In this document: in pieces, positions 35,118 to 44,778 of the stretch
How positions within the stretch are numbered: position 1 is the first letter of the stretch
Layout of the letters: the number at the start of each line of letters is the position of its first letter
Origin: Sorangium sp025924095
Lineage (GTDB): Bacteria; Myxococcota_A; Polyangia; Polyangiales; Polyangiaceae
Assembly: GCF_051521505.1 (NCBI RefSeq)
Contig: NZ_CP150356.1
Span: forward strand, 12,276,001-12,340,000
Direction: 5' to 3'
DNA length: 64,000 bases
The notes under the pieces: model-generated
The model's database searches: none
Seen by the model: the letters and a program-made list of their open reading frames with translations, nothing else
Told to the model about the DNA's origin: nothing
Translations under genes and position numbers: made by a program

Positions 35118-36251
35118 TCAGGCGAGGACCTCCGTGACGGGCGCAAGGTCCTCGTCCCTAGTCTCGATCCCGCCGCACCCGCAGTCGCCGCTCCCGAACA
35201 CGCGGCTCTTCCACCAACGCTTGCAGATGCTGCCCGCAGCGACGACGAGGACCTCGCGCACGCTGCGTTGCAAGGGCATACGGGCCCGCCAGACGAGATC
35301 AAACGTGCCCACGTCGGCGTCGATGGCGAGCGTGTCGACCTTCGGGGAGAGCAGGGCCTGTGTGCGGCGCCTGGAGAGCGCGATCATCGGGAGCGTGAGA
35401 TCGGGCAGGCAAAAGCGCGTCAGACCGCCACCGGCAAACAGGTTGAGCATCGTCACCTCCTCCCCTCCCCGGGGATACGGCATCTGCTGATCCGCTGGCG
35501 CGCACTGGTAGAACCGCTCGTCAAAGTCGGGCGGCAAGAGGGGGTATATCTCGTCCTGCCAGCGCTGATCGTAGGTACCAGCGAACGTAAGGCGCGGCGC
35601 CCAGTTGCGCGCGACGGGGCCGAGCGAGACGGGCGCATATAGCGTCTTAGGGTCTTGGATGGGGCTATCAGGAGACTCCAGGTTGGGGACCGCGCGGCCC
35701 TCGATCTGCCCGAGGAGCTTGCCGCGAGCGTAGCCGCAGCCGACGAGGTTAGCGGGGTGCGCGAGGAAGTCTCCCGGATCATCAGAGCCGATCGCCGCGC
35801 CGTCGAACAGCCCGCCGAACGCGCGGCCGTAGGATAGCGGCATCCCGACGAACGGCTCGGGCATGCTGGGCTTGTACCCGCCGAGCACCCTAATCCAGCG
35901 CCGATCGCCCACCACGCGCACGATCTTCTTGATGGGGCCGACCATGACGCCGACGTCCAGTTCCGTTACCGGCTTGCCATGCGGCGCGTGAGCGGAACCC
36001 TTGATGATGACGTCACACGCCGGCTTGATAGGAGCAAAATCGGCTTCGAATAGAGGCGCCGATAGACCCTCTTCTCCCTCGAAGACATCTTTGGTCAAAA
36101 GACCTCGTTGCGTTTTGTCGAGCTCCGGAACGTTGTTGGGCGCAGGTATGCGGTAGGTTCCCTTGGCTATGACCACCAGCCAGGGTTGCCCGTGTTTGTC
36201 GAGTGCCTGGATCGCGTCGAGAGCGAGCTTGGTACCGTTGATCAGTTCCAT
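35118..36251 (-). CDS. DUF2169 domain protein, short form
   Basis: A 377-aa cytoplasmic protein that consists almost entirely of the DUF2169 domain: LVVIAKGTYRIP (N-terminal strand), CDVIIKGSAHAP, IVRVVGDRRW, MPLSYGRAFGG, LGPVARNWAPRLTFAGTYD, PPDFDERFYQCAPADQQ, and a late VDTLAIDADVGTFDLVWRAR. No Pro-rich extension is present, unlike the two long forms in this window. It ends with a Cys/Gly-rich stretch (GSGDCGCGG). In T6SS islands this protein is encoded next to effectors and is thought to act as chaperone or adaptor. ATG 36251 lies 3 nt after the upstream stop. Confidence 0.92.
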   Translation of the reverse strand: MELINGTKLALDAIQALDKHGQPWLVVIAKGTYRIPAPNNVPELDKTQRGLLTKDVFEGEEGLSAPLFEADFAPIKPACDVIIKGSAHAPHGKPVTELDVGVMVGPIKKIVRVVGDRRWIRVLGGYKPSMPEPFVGMPLSYGRAFGGLFDGAAIGSDDPGDFLAHPANLVGCGYARGKLLGQIEGRAVPNLESPDSPIQDPKTLYAPVSLGPVARNWAPRLTFAGTYDQRWQDEIYPLLPPDFDERFYQCAPADQQMPYPRGGEEVTMLNLFAGGGLTRFCLPDLTLPMIALSRRRTQALLSPKVDTLAIDADVGTFDLVWRARMPLQRSVREVLVVAAGSICKRWWKSRVFGSGDCGCGGIETRDEDLAPVTEVLA

Positions 36252-36254
36252 GGA

Positions 36255-37550
36255 CTAACCATCCGTACACAGGAACTCTCCCCGATGGCACGTGGCCTCG
36301 TCGAGGAGCGCCTTCTGCGTCATTCCCGGTGCGAGCACGGGAAACAGCCGCGTATCCAGCGAGCCGAGAGAGAGTTCGAGCGCCGCAGATGCCCGCCATG
36401 GTTGCAGGCCCGCGTAGAGGCACTCTCGGAGCCAAGCGGGCGAGAGAGGATGCCCTCCCAAATACCGCACCCCCTCGCGAAGGTGGCGTCGGGCGATCGC
36501 CCAGTGCGCCTCCAACTCGCCGCCCACGGGGGCCGGCAGCTCGTGGCCGGCGTCGCTGAGGTGATATTCCAACTCGGGCTCGTACGGATGCCGGGAGGGC
36601 TCTCGCTGAAAGAGCGGAGCATCAGCCTTCACGCCCGTGATTGTCAAGTAGACAGACGACCCATGCCGCGCGAGCGCCGGGCATCTAGCGACAATCTCGA
36701 GCACCCACGGGATGCACGAAGGATCTCCCCGGGCCGCGGCACTAGCGAGCGCCGCTGGAAGCGTATGCTCGGAGGCGGACAGCGCCGAGATCTTCGCCAT
36801 AGCGTTGCGCGGCTCGTCGATCCGCGCCGCAAGATCCGCTGCCGGGAGGCGGAAGTCGCCATGCGCGGTCTCGGCAGCAGCCCACAGGACACTCACGCTG
36901 CCGTGATCACCGAGCAGCGCTGCGGCCCATGCGGCCCAGGGGCTCCCGCAATCGTTCGGGTCGCGGGCCGCGAGGCGCAGCGCGGTCAGCAGATCTCTGC
37001 GCCCCAGGTGTCCGGCTGCCCTGTACGCGGAAGCGCGGAGTTCCGGGTCGCTGGCGCCTAGCGCGCGCCCGAGCGGAGCGCCGGGATCTTCTCGCCTCGC
37101 TGCGGAGGCGTCGATGCCAAGACGATGCAGCACCGGTGGACAGTCATTCGAGAGGAGCTCGGAGATCACGCGCTTCGCAGTGCGTCCTTCAAGCCACTCG
37201 AGTGCGGAGATCAGGGCGCGTTCGTGGCGCGGCCTGTGCTGTGCGAATGCGATGAGCTTTGCGAGGGCGAGGTTGTCCTGGATTTCGGCGGCGACATAGG
37301 ATGCTGTGAAGAGCTCGCCGTCTGGCCCCTCCGTGTCTCGGGTCGCGCGTTCGAATGCGGCGATCGCGATCTGGAGCCCCTCGACCCCTGCGAGCACGAG
37401 CCCATCCAGGTTGGCGGTGAGACGTGCGTCGAGCTCGTTCAGGCTCCGCAGATTGAAGAGGGTCGATCGGGCCGCTCGCTCTCGCCGGTGCCAGAGAAAA
37501 GCTGCCTCGTCGGCGTGCCGCTCTACAATGTCGCTCAGGATTCTTCTCAC
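36255..37550 (-). CDS. TIGR02270-like HEAT-type repeat protein, T6SS-linked
   Basis: A 431-aa alpha-helical repeat protein. The opening IVERHADEAAFLWHRRERAARS and the following LDARLTANLDGL are the hallmarks I associate with TIGR02270, a family confined to T6SS gene clusters. HEAT-like helical pairs run through the middle (ASDPELRASAYRAAGHLGRRDLLTAL, AAALLGDHGSVSVLWAA), and the end has the EGVRYLGG ... GLQPWRASAALELSL block. It has no signal peptide. The first codon is GTG 37550, 10 nt after the vgrG stop. A scaffold or chaperone role is inferred from its constant association with VgrG/DUF2169 genes. Confidence 0.85.
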   Translation of the reverse strand: MRRILSDIVERHADEAAFLWHRRERAARSTLFNLRSLNELDARLTANLDGLVLAGVEGLQIAIAAFERATRDTEGPDGELFTASYVAAEIQDNLALAKLIAFAQHRPRHERALISALEWLEGRTAKRVISELLSNDCPPVLHRLGIDASAARREDPGAPLGRALGASDPELRASAYRAAGHLGRRDLLTALRLAARDPNDCGSPWAAWAAALLGDHGSVSVLWAAAETAHGDFRLPAADLAARIDEPRNAMAKISALSASEHTLPAALASAAARGDPSCIPWVLEIVARCPALARHGSSVYLTITGVKADAPLFQREPSRHPYEPELEYHLSDAGHELPAPVGGELEAHWAIARRHLREGVRYLGGHPLSPAWLRECLYAGLQPWRASAALELSLGSLDTRLFPVLAPGMTQKALLDEATCHRGEFLCTDG

Positions 37551-37560
37551 GTGGCCCTGC

Positions 37561-39804
37561 TCAGTTCATGTGGATCTTGGGGGCTTTCACGTTGACATTG
37601 GCCGCACTTTCCACGTTCACGTCGCCCGTGGCATTCACGTTCACGACGCCCATTGCGGTAACGCTGATGTCCTTGCCTGAGACGGAGATCATGCCCTCCT
37701 TGTCCATGATGATGGTGCTGGCCCCACAGGTGATAGTTATCTTGTCGCCGACAGTGACCGTCTTGCTCACCCCGACGTTCTCCGTCTGCACGAGGGCGAC
37801 GTTTGTCGCCATCGCCCCGCCCACCGTGATCGCGTAGGCCCCGCCCACAGTCAGCGTCTTTGCCGCACCGACTGTCTCGGCCGATGCGAGCGCCACCGTC
37901 TCCGTCTTCGCCATGCCGACGCTCACGCTCATGTTCGCGCCGATCGCCTCGGTGTGGTTCGCCCCCACCTGCACCGAACGGTTGGCGCCGATCTGCTCGT
38001 TTTGGTTGACCCCCACGAACAGCGACTCGTTCACCCCGACCGATTTCGTGCGGCTGTTGCCGATCGTGACGCTCTCATTGTTCCCAACCAGCCGGGTACG
38101 ATCGTTGCCGATGCTCACGGTCTCGTCGTGCCCGACGCTCCGCGTCCGATCGTTCCCTACCGTGAGCGCGTCATCGTGCCCGACCTGCTTCGTGCGATCG
38201 TGCCCGATTTTCACTGACTCGTCGTTCTTCACGAGCTTGTCGAGGTTCTTCTCCGCCTGCATGCGGATGAGCTCCTGGCCCTTCCTGTCCTCGAACATGA
38301 TCTCGTTGTAGTTGTCCGCGCCACCGCCCGGCGAGGAACGGCTCTGCCAGCCGCTCTGGGTCTTGTTGTCGGGCAGCTTGTACGGCGTCTTCTGGACGTT
38401 CGTGTAGACACGGCCGACGATGATGGGCCGGTCGGGATCGCCGCCGAGGAAGTCGACGATCACTTCCTGGCCGACGCGCGGGAGGTTCGTGCCGCCGAAG
38501 CCCGCGCCGGACCACGGCTGGCTCACGTGGATCCAGCACGAGGAGCGCTCGTTCATCTTCGACTCGCGGTCCCAGTGGAAGTGGACCCGCACCCGGCCGA
38601 ACTCGTCGGTGTGGATCTCCTCGCCGGGCGGGCCGACCACCGTCGCGCTCTCCACGCCGCTCGTCTTCGGCTTCGGGGTGACGAGCGGCGGCCTGTAGGC
38701 GAGGCCCGCGCTTACCGCCTCGCAGGTGCAGGACCACTCGCCGCTGCGCTCGCCGCTCAGCGTGGCGCTCGTCACGAGGAACGCGCTGCCCGGGGACAGC
38801 TCGCTCTTCGGGTGATCGAGGAAGGAGACGACGGTGCCCGGCGCGAGATCGATCGTGTTCGTATCGAAGGCGACGGTCCTCGCATCGACGCGCTTCGCAG
38901 CGAGCCTGCGCTGCGCCAGGGCGACCGCCTCTCTCTCGTCGGTCCGGTAGCGCCCTCGGTCGTCGGCCACGGGCGTGGGCTGTCCCTTGTCGCTCTCGTA
39001 GAGGAAGGCCCCCGGAACGTAGTGGTACCGCTCGAGATGCCCTTCGAGCGGCTCCTGCGTCTGGGCCGAGCTGCGGAGCACGTACTCTGGCATCCGGCGA
39101 TAGTCGTGATCGCGCATGGTGTACTTGCCGGGTCGGATCCGGCGGCTGACGCGCACATTTGTCACGTGCTCCCGGTTGGCGTCGGTCGGGTTGTCGCGGA
39201 ACGTGATCGCAGGGGCCCGCGAGGCGTTCGTCTGCGGAGCGTCGTCCAGGACCAGCCTGGTCTCGCCGTCGTCCGTCTGGAAGTAGAAGCTGATGCCCGC
39301 GTCCTCAAGCATCCGGCAGAGGAACGTGAAGTCGCTCTCGCCGTACTGGACGCGGTACTTGCGCTTCTTGTACGTGCCGGAGATGCGCTCCGACGTCGGG
39401 ATGTTCCACTCGGCGAGGAGCACGCGCGCAATGTCGAGCTCCGACTGGAGCTGGAACATGCGGTGGTTCCGCCGCTGGGTCAAAAGCCACAGCACCGGCA
39501 CCATGACGAGCTTGTAGGTGGACACGCCGAGCTCCTCGGCTGCCACCTGCTCGATGTGGCTGCAGATGCCCGTCCATGTGCGCACGCCGCGCTCGGCGGT
39601 GCCCTGGCGCAGCGTGAAGGTCATGGGCTGGCCGACGACGGCATCGAAATCGATGTCCGCGTTCTCGCTGACAACGACGAGCGAGAGCTCGAACAGCGCG
39701 CTCATTCGCTCCGAGATGTGAAAGTGCCGGACGTCCAGTCGATCCCCGGAAGCGACCGTGACCTCGGTGTGGCGGAGCACGTCGAGCGGATCAGACGTAG
39801 CCAT
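37561..39804 (-). CDS. vgrG: T6SS spike protein VgrG (TssI)
   Basis: A 747-aa protein. Residues 1-400 form the gp27-like base (LDVRHFHISERMSALFELSLVVVSEN; RKYRVQYGESDFTFLCRMLEDAGISFYF), followed by the gp5-like OB domain (HTDEFGRVRVHFHWDRE, SCWIHVSQPWSGAGFGG, PRVGQEVIVDFLGGDPDRPIIVGRVY) and the DUF2345-type beta-helix with many VGxDRT/IGxNxS repeats (about 520-690) ending in a C-terminal IMDKEGMISVSGKD tail. No extra effector domain is fused to the C terminus; cargo is presumably carried by the DUF4150 effector. The starting ATG is 39804; GTG 39810 is possible. It is the first gene of the leftward island. No tss core genes are nearby. Confidence 0.96.
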   Translation of the reverse strand: MATSDPLDVLRHTEVTVASGDRLDVRHFHISERMSALFELSLVVVSENADIDFDAVVGQPMTFTLRQGTAERGVRTWTGICSHIEQVAAEELGVSTYKLVMVPVLWLLTQRRNHRMFQLQSELDIARVLLAEWNIPTSERISGTYKKRKYRVQYGESDFTFLCRMLEDAGISFYFQTDDGETRLVLDDAPQTNASRAPAITFRDNPTDANREHVTNVRVSRRIRPGKYTMRDHDYRRMPEYVLRSSAQTQEPLEGHLERYHYVPGAFLYESDKGQPTPVADDRGRYRTDEREAVALAQRRLAAKRVDARTVAFDTNTIDLAPGTVVSFLDHPKSELSPGSAFLVTSATLSGERSGEWSCTCEAVSAGLAYRPPLVTPKPKTSGVESATVVGPPGEEIHTDEFGRVRVHFHWDRESKMNERSSCWIHVSQPWSGAGFGGTNLPRVGQEVIVDFLGGDPDRPIIVGRVYTNVQKTPYKLPDNKTQSGWQSRSSPGGGADNYNEIMFEDRKGQELIRMQAEKNLDKLVKNDESVKIGHDRTKQVGHDDALTVGNDRTRSVGHDETVSIGNDRTRLVGNNESVTIGNSRTKSVGVNESLFVGVNQNEQIGANRSVQVGANHTEAIGANMSVSVGMAKTETVALASAETVGAAKTLTVGGAYAITVGGAMATNVALVQTENVGVSKTVTVGDKITITCGASTIIMDKEGMISVSGKDISVTAMGVVNVNATGDVNVESAANVNVKAPKIHMN

Positions 39805-40084
39805 GCACACATGATCCAGGAGGCCGCGCCGCGGCGCTAGCGGAATCGTGCGGGCGGCGCGCCGGTCCGTAGTGTCGCGCTCCCAGGCCCATCCGCATAC
39901 CCCTGCCGGCTTGCGTGCATCGGATGGCGAAGCGCTCCGCGGAGAACCAGGCTGTGCTGCCGCCGCCCGGGGTTACTATCCTCCTCTCTGGGCGGCACAC
40001 GGATTCCTTCCAGCTTGGGCGGAGGGTCAGCCGTGCGTGGAGGTTGGCGCCGGACGAGGGGCGCCTCCACCCCACGAGCGAGGT

Positions 40085-43000
40085 TCAGATCATCGGGCCG
40101 GCGCTCGCTCGCGCCGACGCCGTCGTGCCCGGTCGCGACCGTCCGCTCCGGCGCGCCGAGAGCACCAGGACGACCAGTGCCCAGAGCCAGCGCTCGCTCC
40201 GGCCGGTCTGGTTGGACAGGCTGCACGAGGAGAGCTCCTCTCGCCTGCTCGGCGCTGGAACGCACTCTCCGGCGTGGTTGCAGACGAAGCCGTCAATGCA
40301 GTCCGTGTAGTCGTTGCACGGGTTGGCGCAGGCATGCGCGCCCGCCTTGCACCGGTAGACGCCGCAGCCCTTCTCCTCCCCCCGAGGCGTGACCAGCGTG
40401 AGGTTGTCGCCGTCGCACGTGTCTTCTGAGATCGCGAGGCACTTGCCGCCGACGCAGACGGCGTCCGTTGTGCAGTGCTCCTCGCGCAATGTGCAGCTGT
40501 CCCCGCACACCGTGTCCGCGCACCTGTACGCGCCGCACGGGCTCTCCTTCGCTTGCACGCAGGCGTGCGCCTCCGTGCACTCGTAGCTCACCGCGATCCC
40601 GTCCTGGCATGCGGGCTCCCTGCAGGGCGCCCCTACTGGTTCATAATAGCACCGGTCGTTGTAGGTTCCGTCGCATACGCCCTGGCACTCCAGCTCTCCG
40701 CCGCAGGGCTCACGGCCAGGCCGCGGCGCTTCGGGCGATGTCTTCGTGCCGATGGTCGTGCAGAAGCCGGCGAGGCCAGGGACATCGCAGGCCTCGCACT
40801 GGCCGCACTCGGAGTTGCAGCAGTAGCCGTCGACGCAGAGATTGCTGACGCACTCCTCCGCGTTCTTACACGGCGCGCCGAGCGGCTGCTTGCAGACGCA
40901 GGTGCCCGGGGCATCGCCCGCGCCGCCCTCCCCACCGACCCCGCCGACGCCCCCTGCGCCGGCCGCACCGCCTGCACCCCCAGCGCCGCTCGAGCTGAGG
41001 CCGCTGCCCGCGCCGCCGGCGGCTCCGCCCGTGCCGGCGGCTCCGGTTTCTTCCGAGCCGGCCTCGCCACCCGAACCACTCGCACCGGATATGCCGCCCG
41101 AGCCGCCCGAGCCGGCTGTGCTGCTCGTCCCTCCGGAGCTGGTCGCGCCGCCCGTTCCTCCGGAACCGGCTGCGCCGCCCGAGCCGCCTGCGCCGCTCGT
41201 TTCCGCTGAGCCGCCGGCGCCAGCCGCGTCCACCTCGGCGTTGAGCGGACACCCGTTGGGAACCGAGACGATCCCGGGCTCATGGCTGCACCAGCCGTCA
41301 CCGGGGGCGCACTCGGCGCTCGTCCGGCATGCGGTGCTGCACTCCTTGCCAGCGGCATCACACACGAACGGCGCGCAGCTCGTCGAGCGGACGGGCACGG
41401 AATTGCCGTCGCCGTCGCATTCGCTCGTCGTCTTCACCCCGTCGACGCAAGTCACGGTCGTCGGCGTTCCGCGCCTGGCGTTGCCGCACCGCCCGCTGTT
41501 CGCCTCGGCGCTGTCGGTCTTGACGGCGGCGCTGCACGCCTCGCACTCGGCGGTGCACGCCCGGTCGCAGCACACCCCGTCGACGCAGTAGCCGGACTCG
41601 CACTCGACCCCCCGCGTACAGGGCGCGCCGAGCTCATGGAGCAGGCGGAAGGCCGAGGCCTTCGCGGCGGCGCCGCCGCCGGCGACCAGAAGGCTGCCTC
41701 CCGCGTTCGACGAACCGCCGGCGTTCACCAGGGTCGCCGTGTGGTTCGTGGTCGGGATCGGCATGTCGGGGAGCGCCGTGAAGTCGATCGTTTCCAGGCT
41801 GAAGACGTCGGCGAGCGCGAGCTCCGCGTCGGGCGCGCTGCTCCCCGCGAGCGCCCCGAGCCCGCCGGTGACGACGACGCCGCCGGAAGGCATGAGCGTC
41901 GCGGCGTGGTGGGCGCGCCGCGCTCTCATGGCGATCCGCTGCCTCCTGAAGCCGCGCTCGCGCGCCCCGTCGATCTCGGTGCCCCGGTCGATGAAGCGCT
42001 CGGCGCTGTCCCACGCGAGCGGCTCGGACGCCGCGTTCACGCCGCCGACCAGCAGGACCTCGCCGCTCGCGAGCCGCGTCGCGGTGTGGAACGCGCGCGG
42101 CAGCAGCATCGACGAGAACAGCCCCGCGTCCGGTCGATCCTCGAGGCGCTCGAATGCCTCCTCGGTCGCGTTGAAGATCTCCCCCGAGGATTGCGCGAAG
42201 CCGGCGACCAGACCTCCCGCGAGCAGCACGTCGCCCTGCGGCGCATCGTCCGCGGCGAGCAGCGCGGCGGCGTGACCGGCGCGCGCGGCGCCCAGGGGCA
42301 GGGGCACGGTCGTGGTGATCCTGGGCACGTCGTTCGCGTAGACGAGTGCGTTGGGCAGCGACTGCCCGGTGCCGTCGGTTCCGCCTGCGATGAGCACCTT
42401 GCCTTCCGCGAAGCGCGTCGCGGTGTGCCACAGCCGAGGCACCCGATCGGACTCGGGACCGGCTCCGACCACCGAGAACCGGCCACTCGTCGCATCGTAA
42501 CGCTCCAGCGGGTCGACCACCGTGAAGGGCGGCCCGTCCTGGTCGACGCTGCCGCCGGCGATGAGCACGGCGCCGCCCGTGGTGCTGCCCAGGTGCGTGG
42601 CCGTGTGATTGCCGCGCGCGTGGCTCATGGATGCGGTCGTGGCGAAGGTGCGGCTGAGCGGCTCGTAGAGCTCCGCCGTGCTCAGCGCCGCGTGGTCCTC
42701 GCCGAACCCGCCGGTGATGAGCACCGGACTAGCAGATGTCCCGGGATCGAGCAGCGTCGCCGCGTGGTGGGTCCGCGCCTCGCGTAGGGACTGCGTCAGT
42801 TCCCACCGTGGATCCACGAGCGCCGGGTACGCGATCGAGGCGCGTGGCCACGTCACCGTCACCGTGCAAGCGCGCGCCCCCGGGGCCACGAGCGGTCGTC
42901 CCCACGGCGGCCGAGGGTCCGAGTCGAACGCGCAGCCGCTGACGCTGAGATCCGCATCGTGCCGCGCGCCGCGTGCGTCGATGACGTAAGGTGCGGTGAC

Positions 43001-43636
43001 CCGGAGGCGCGGCGCGCCGCCCTCGTCGAGGAACTCGAGGGTACGCGCCACGAGGCGCAGCGCCGCAGCGCCTCCGAGATCGACGAGGTAACGGAGCTCC
43101 GGCCGGAGAGGCTCGTGCTCGAAGGCGACGAAGTCCTCCGTGCCCGCGCGGCCGACGACATGCACGACGTCGACGCGCTCGCCGGAGAGGGTGGTGGGGT
43201 AGACGGCGATTCCATCCGCGATCGCGATCGCCGTGTCCGACGCGCCGTCGAGGGCGAAGGCGATCGATAGGCCGGATGCTCTGTCGCGTAGCCGGACCGG
43301 CCCCGACGCGCGGTACGGCAGTTCGACGGCGGCGGTCGCCCGTGTCGCGCCGGTGCTCGGGGGCGCGAAGCGCATGCGGAGGGTTCCGTCGGTCGCGCGC
43401 TCCAGGCGCGCCGCCGGAGAGGCGCCGGGGAACGCCGTGGAGAACCGCGCACGGAGCGCGGCCAGACGGTCGTGGCCGTCACCCACGTCGACGTGGGTCG
43501 CGTCGATGCTGCTCCGCGACGGTGCGGGAGGCACCGTGGAGTCTGAACAGCCCCAGGAGAGAGCCGCCGCGACGAGGGCGACAGCGATGCGGTGCCTGCT
43601 CGCGAAGCGCAGAGACATCGATGGCTTCAGGATCAT
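40085..43636 (-). CDS. large lipoprotein with kelch-type propeller, Cys-rich and Gly-rich regions
   Basis: About 1183 aa. A signal peptide ends in ALSWGC (Cys 30), a fair lipobox, so the N terminus is probably lipidated. After a beta-rich region (to about 320) come at least six kelch-like repeats (ARTHHAATLL, GGAVLIAGGS, EGKVLIAGGTDG, GDVLLAGGLV, SGEVLLVGGV, GGVVVTGGLG). A Cys-rich EGF-like segment (GVECESGYCVDGVCCDRAC) follows, then about 110 residues of Gly/Ser/Ala repeats and a second Cys-rich segment with NLCVDGYCCNSECGQC. The C terminus (SCSLSNQTG, TM helix RWLWALVVLVLS, Arg-rich tail) looks like a MYXO-CTERM-type sorting signal. It is divergent from the 44078 operon. The start is uncertain; 43651 and 43618 are alternatives. 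Function unknown; surface exposed. Confidence 0.82.
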   Translation of the reverse strand: MILKPSMSLRFASRHRIAVALVAAALSWGCSDSTVPPAPSRSSIDATHVDVGDGHDRLAALRARFSTAFPGASPAARLERATDGTLRMRFAPPSTGATRATAAVELPYRASGPVRLRDRASGLSIAFALDGASDTAIAIADGIAVYPTTLSGERVDVVHVVGRAGTEDFVAFEHEPLRPELRYLVDLGGAAALRLVARTLEFLDEGGAPRLRVTAPYVIDARGARHDADLSVSGCAFDSDPRPPWGRPLVAPGARACTVTVTWPRASIAYPALVDPRWELTQSLREARTHHAATLLDPGTSASPVLITGGFGEDHAALSTAELYEPLSRTFATTASMSHARGNHTATHLGSTTGGAVLIAGGSVDQDGPPFTVVDPLERYDATSGRFSVVGAGPESDRVPRLWHTATRFAEGKVLIAGGTDGTGQSLPNALVYANDVPRITTTVPLPLGAARAGHAAALLAADDAPQGDVLLAGGLVAGFAQSSGEIFNATEEAFERLEDRPDAGLFSSMLLPRAFHTATRLASGEVLLVGGVNAASEPLAWDSAERFIDRGTEIDGARERGFRRQRIAMRARRAHHAATLMPSGGVVVTGGLGALAGSSAPDAELALADVFSLETIDFTALPDMPIPTTNHTATLVNAGGSSNAGGSLLVAGGGAAAKASAFRLLHELGAPCTRGVECESGYCVDGVCCDRACTAECEACSAAVKTDSAEANSGRCGNARRGTPTTVTCVDGVKTTSECDGDGNSVPVRSTSCAPFVCDAAGKECSTACRTSAECAPGDGWCSHEPGIVSVPNGCPLNAEVDAAGAGGSAETSGAGGSGGAAGSGGTGGATSSGGTSSTAGSGGSGGISGASGSGGEAGSEETGAAGTGGAAGGAGSGLSSSGAGGAGGAAGAGGVGGVGGEGGAGDAPGTCVCKQPLGAPCKNAEECVSNLCVDGYCCNSECGQCEACDVPGLAGFCTTIGTKTSPEAPRPGREPCGGELECQGVCDGTYNDRCYYEPVGAPCREPACQDGIAVSYECTEAHACVQAKESPCGAYRCADTVCGDSCTLREEHCTTDAVCVGGKCLAISEDTCDGDNLTLVTPRGEEKGCGVYRCKAGAHACANPCNDYTDCIDGFVCNHAGECVPAPSRREELSSCSLSNQTGRSERWLWALVVLVLSARRSGRSRPGTTASARASAGPMI

Positions 43637-44077
43637 GATCTCCGCCCGCATGCCGGGAGTGATCCCCCCGACGGCCGCCACTGTAACAGAACTCGGTGGC
43701 GCCGGGCTGCACGGATCCTCCTCGGAACCTGAACGGCCGCGATCGCTGCCGCGGGTGGCGTCCGTTTCGCTCACGGCGGACGCGAGCAGCGCTCAAGAGC
43801 CGTGGACGGACCGGCGCGTTCCGACACCGGTAACGTAGGAAGAGGAGCATCTTGCGAAGCGCGCGTCGGGCAGGATACCCTGCCGAGGCGAGAAGGTTTC
43901 CTGGAGCGCGCTCGGAGCCCGACAACAGGCTTCCGACTCATTATGTACAGCGGGCAAACGATAGCGCCGTCAGCGACTCTCCGATTTTCATTTGCGGCAG
44001 CAGAAACATTCACGTCATGAGCCGGTGGAACCGCGCGATAGCGCCCGCCGGGACTCGTAAAGGAATGAGAGAGCGGC
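43637..44077. promoter_or_regulatory. divergent intergenic region between two surface-protein units
   Basis: This 441-bp gap separates the minus-strand kelch lipoprotein from the plus-strand 44078 gene and must carry both promoters. The segment 43935-44020 is visibly AT-richer than its surroundings (for example GACTCATTATGTACAG and CGATTTTCATTTGCGG), which is where I would place the promoters. No clear operator or terminator is seen. Confidence 0.45.
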
Positions 44078-44734
44078 ATGTTCAAACCGGGTTTCATGAT
44101 GCCCGTCCTCTGCGTGGCGGCTTTGGCATCGATGTCGTGCAGCGGCGATCCCCCGAGCAGCGCATCGGGCTCGGGAGGGAGTGGAGGCGCGGGCACCGGG
44201 AGCGGGGCCGCTGAGGCAGGAGGGTCGACATCGACGAGCGCGGCGACATCGGCAGGCGAGGCGACGTCGACCAGTGGGGGCACCGGCAGCGCGGGAGGCG
44301 GCTCATGCATCGGCAATGGGGGAATCACGGCTCAGCCGACCTGCCGCAAGACATGTGAAACCGATGCGGACTGCTGCCCAGACCCGCCAGGGAGTTGCCC
44401 TGGCGATCGGTATCCGTACAACTATCGTTGTGACACGCTGGGAGTTTGTCGATATCCCGAGTGTTGCGGCGACGCTGATTGCCCCGATAGCTACCGGTGC
44501 GTCCCGGTGAACGGTGGAATTAGTGCGTGCGTGGAGCCGTGTTCGGCATCAAGCCCGAACTGCTCGGGTAGGGCGGAGTGTACCGGAGTCGATGGGCGTG
44601 GAAATATGTATTGTCGTGCTGAATCGCCCTCCTGCGAAACATTGGGTTGCGGTGCCCTCGGCGAATGCGTTGATCAGGTGTGCGTATGTGATGATGGCGT
44701 TGGGTGCCCCAATGGCTACTTTTGTACTAGGTGA
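44078..44734 (+). CDS. small Cys-rich lipoprotein
   Basis: A 218-aa exported protein. Signal peptide with lipobox LASMSC (Cys 21). A Gly/Ser/Thr/Ala-rich linker (about 25-75) leads to a Cys-rich domain with regularly spaced motifs (CRKTCETDADCCPDPPGSC, CCGDADCPDSYRC, CSGRAECTGVDG, CGALGECVDQVCVCDDGVGCPNGYFC), about 22 cysteines that presumably form disulfides. This pattern is common in myxobacterial surface proteins of unknown function. The stop codon overlaps a GTG of the next gene (GTGA), so the two are probably translationally coupled. Local GC falls toward the 3' end. Confidence 0.82.
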   Translation: MFKPGFMMPVLCVAALASMSCSGDPPSSASGSGGSGGAGTGSGAAEAGGSTSTSAATSAGEATSTSGGTGSAGGGSCIGNGGITAQPTCRKTCETDADCCPDPPGSCPGDRYPYNYRCDTLGVCRYPECCGDADCPDSYRCVPVNGGISACVEPCSASSPNCSGRAECTGVDGRGNMYCRAESPSCETLGCGALGECVDQVCVCDDGVGCPNGYFCTR

Positions 44735-44778
44735 ATTGGTTGGCGAGCACAGTGGTGAGTGGTTTTAAGGGGGCTGTG

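Noticed and set aside
35117..35302. N-terminal extension of the ketosynthase-like protein to 35302
   Set aside because: The extra 62 residues are Ser/Arg/Gly-rich, overlap the DUF2169 gene and lie before the recognisable FVISAGVV start.
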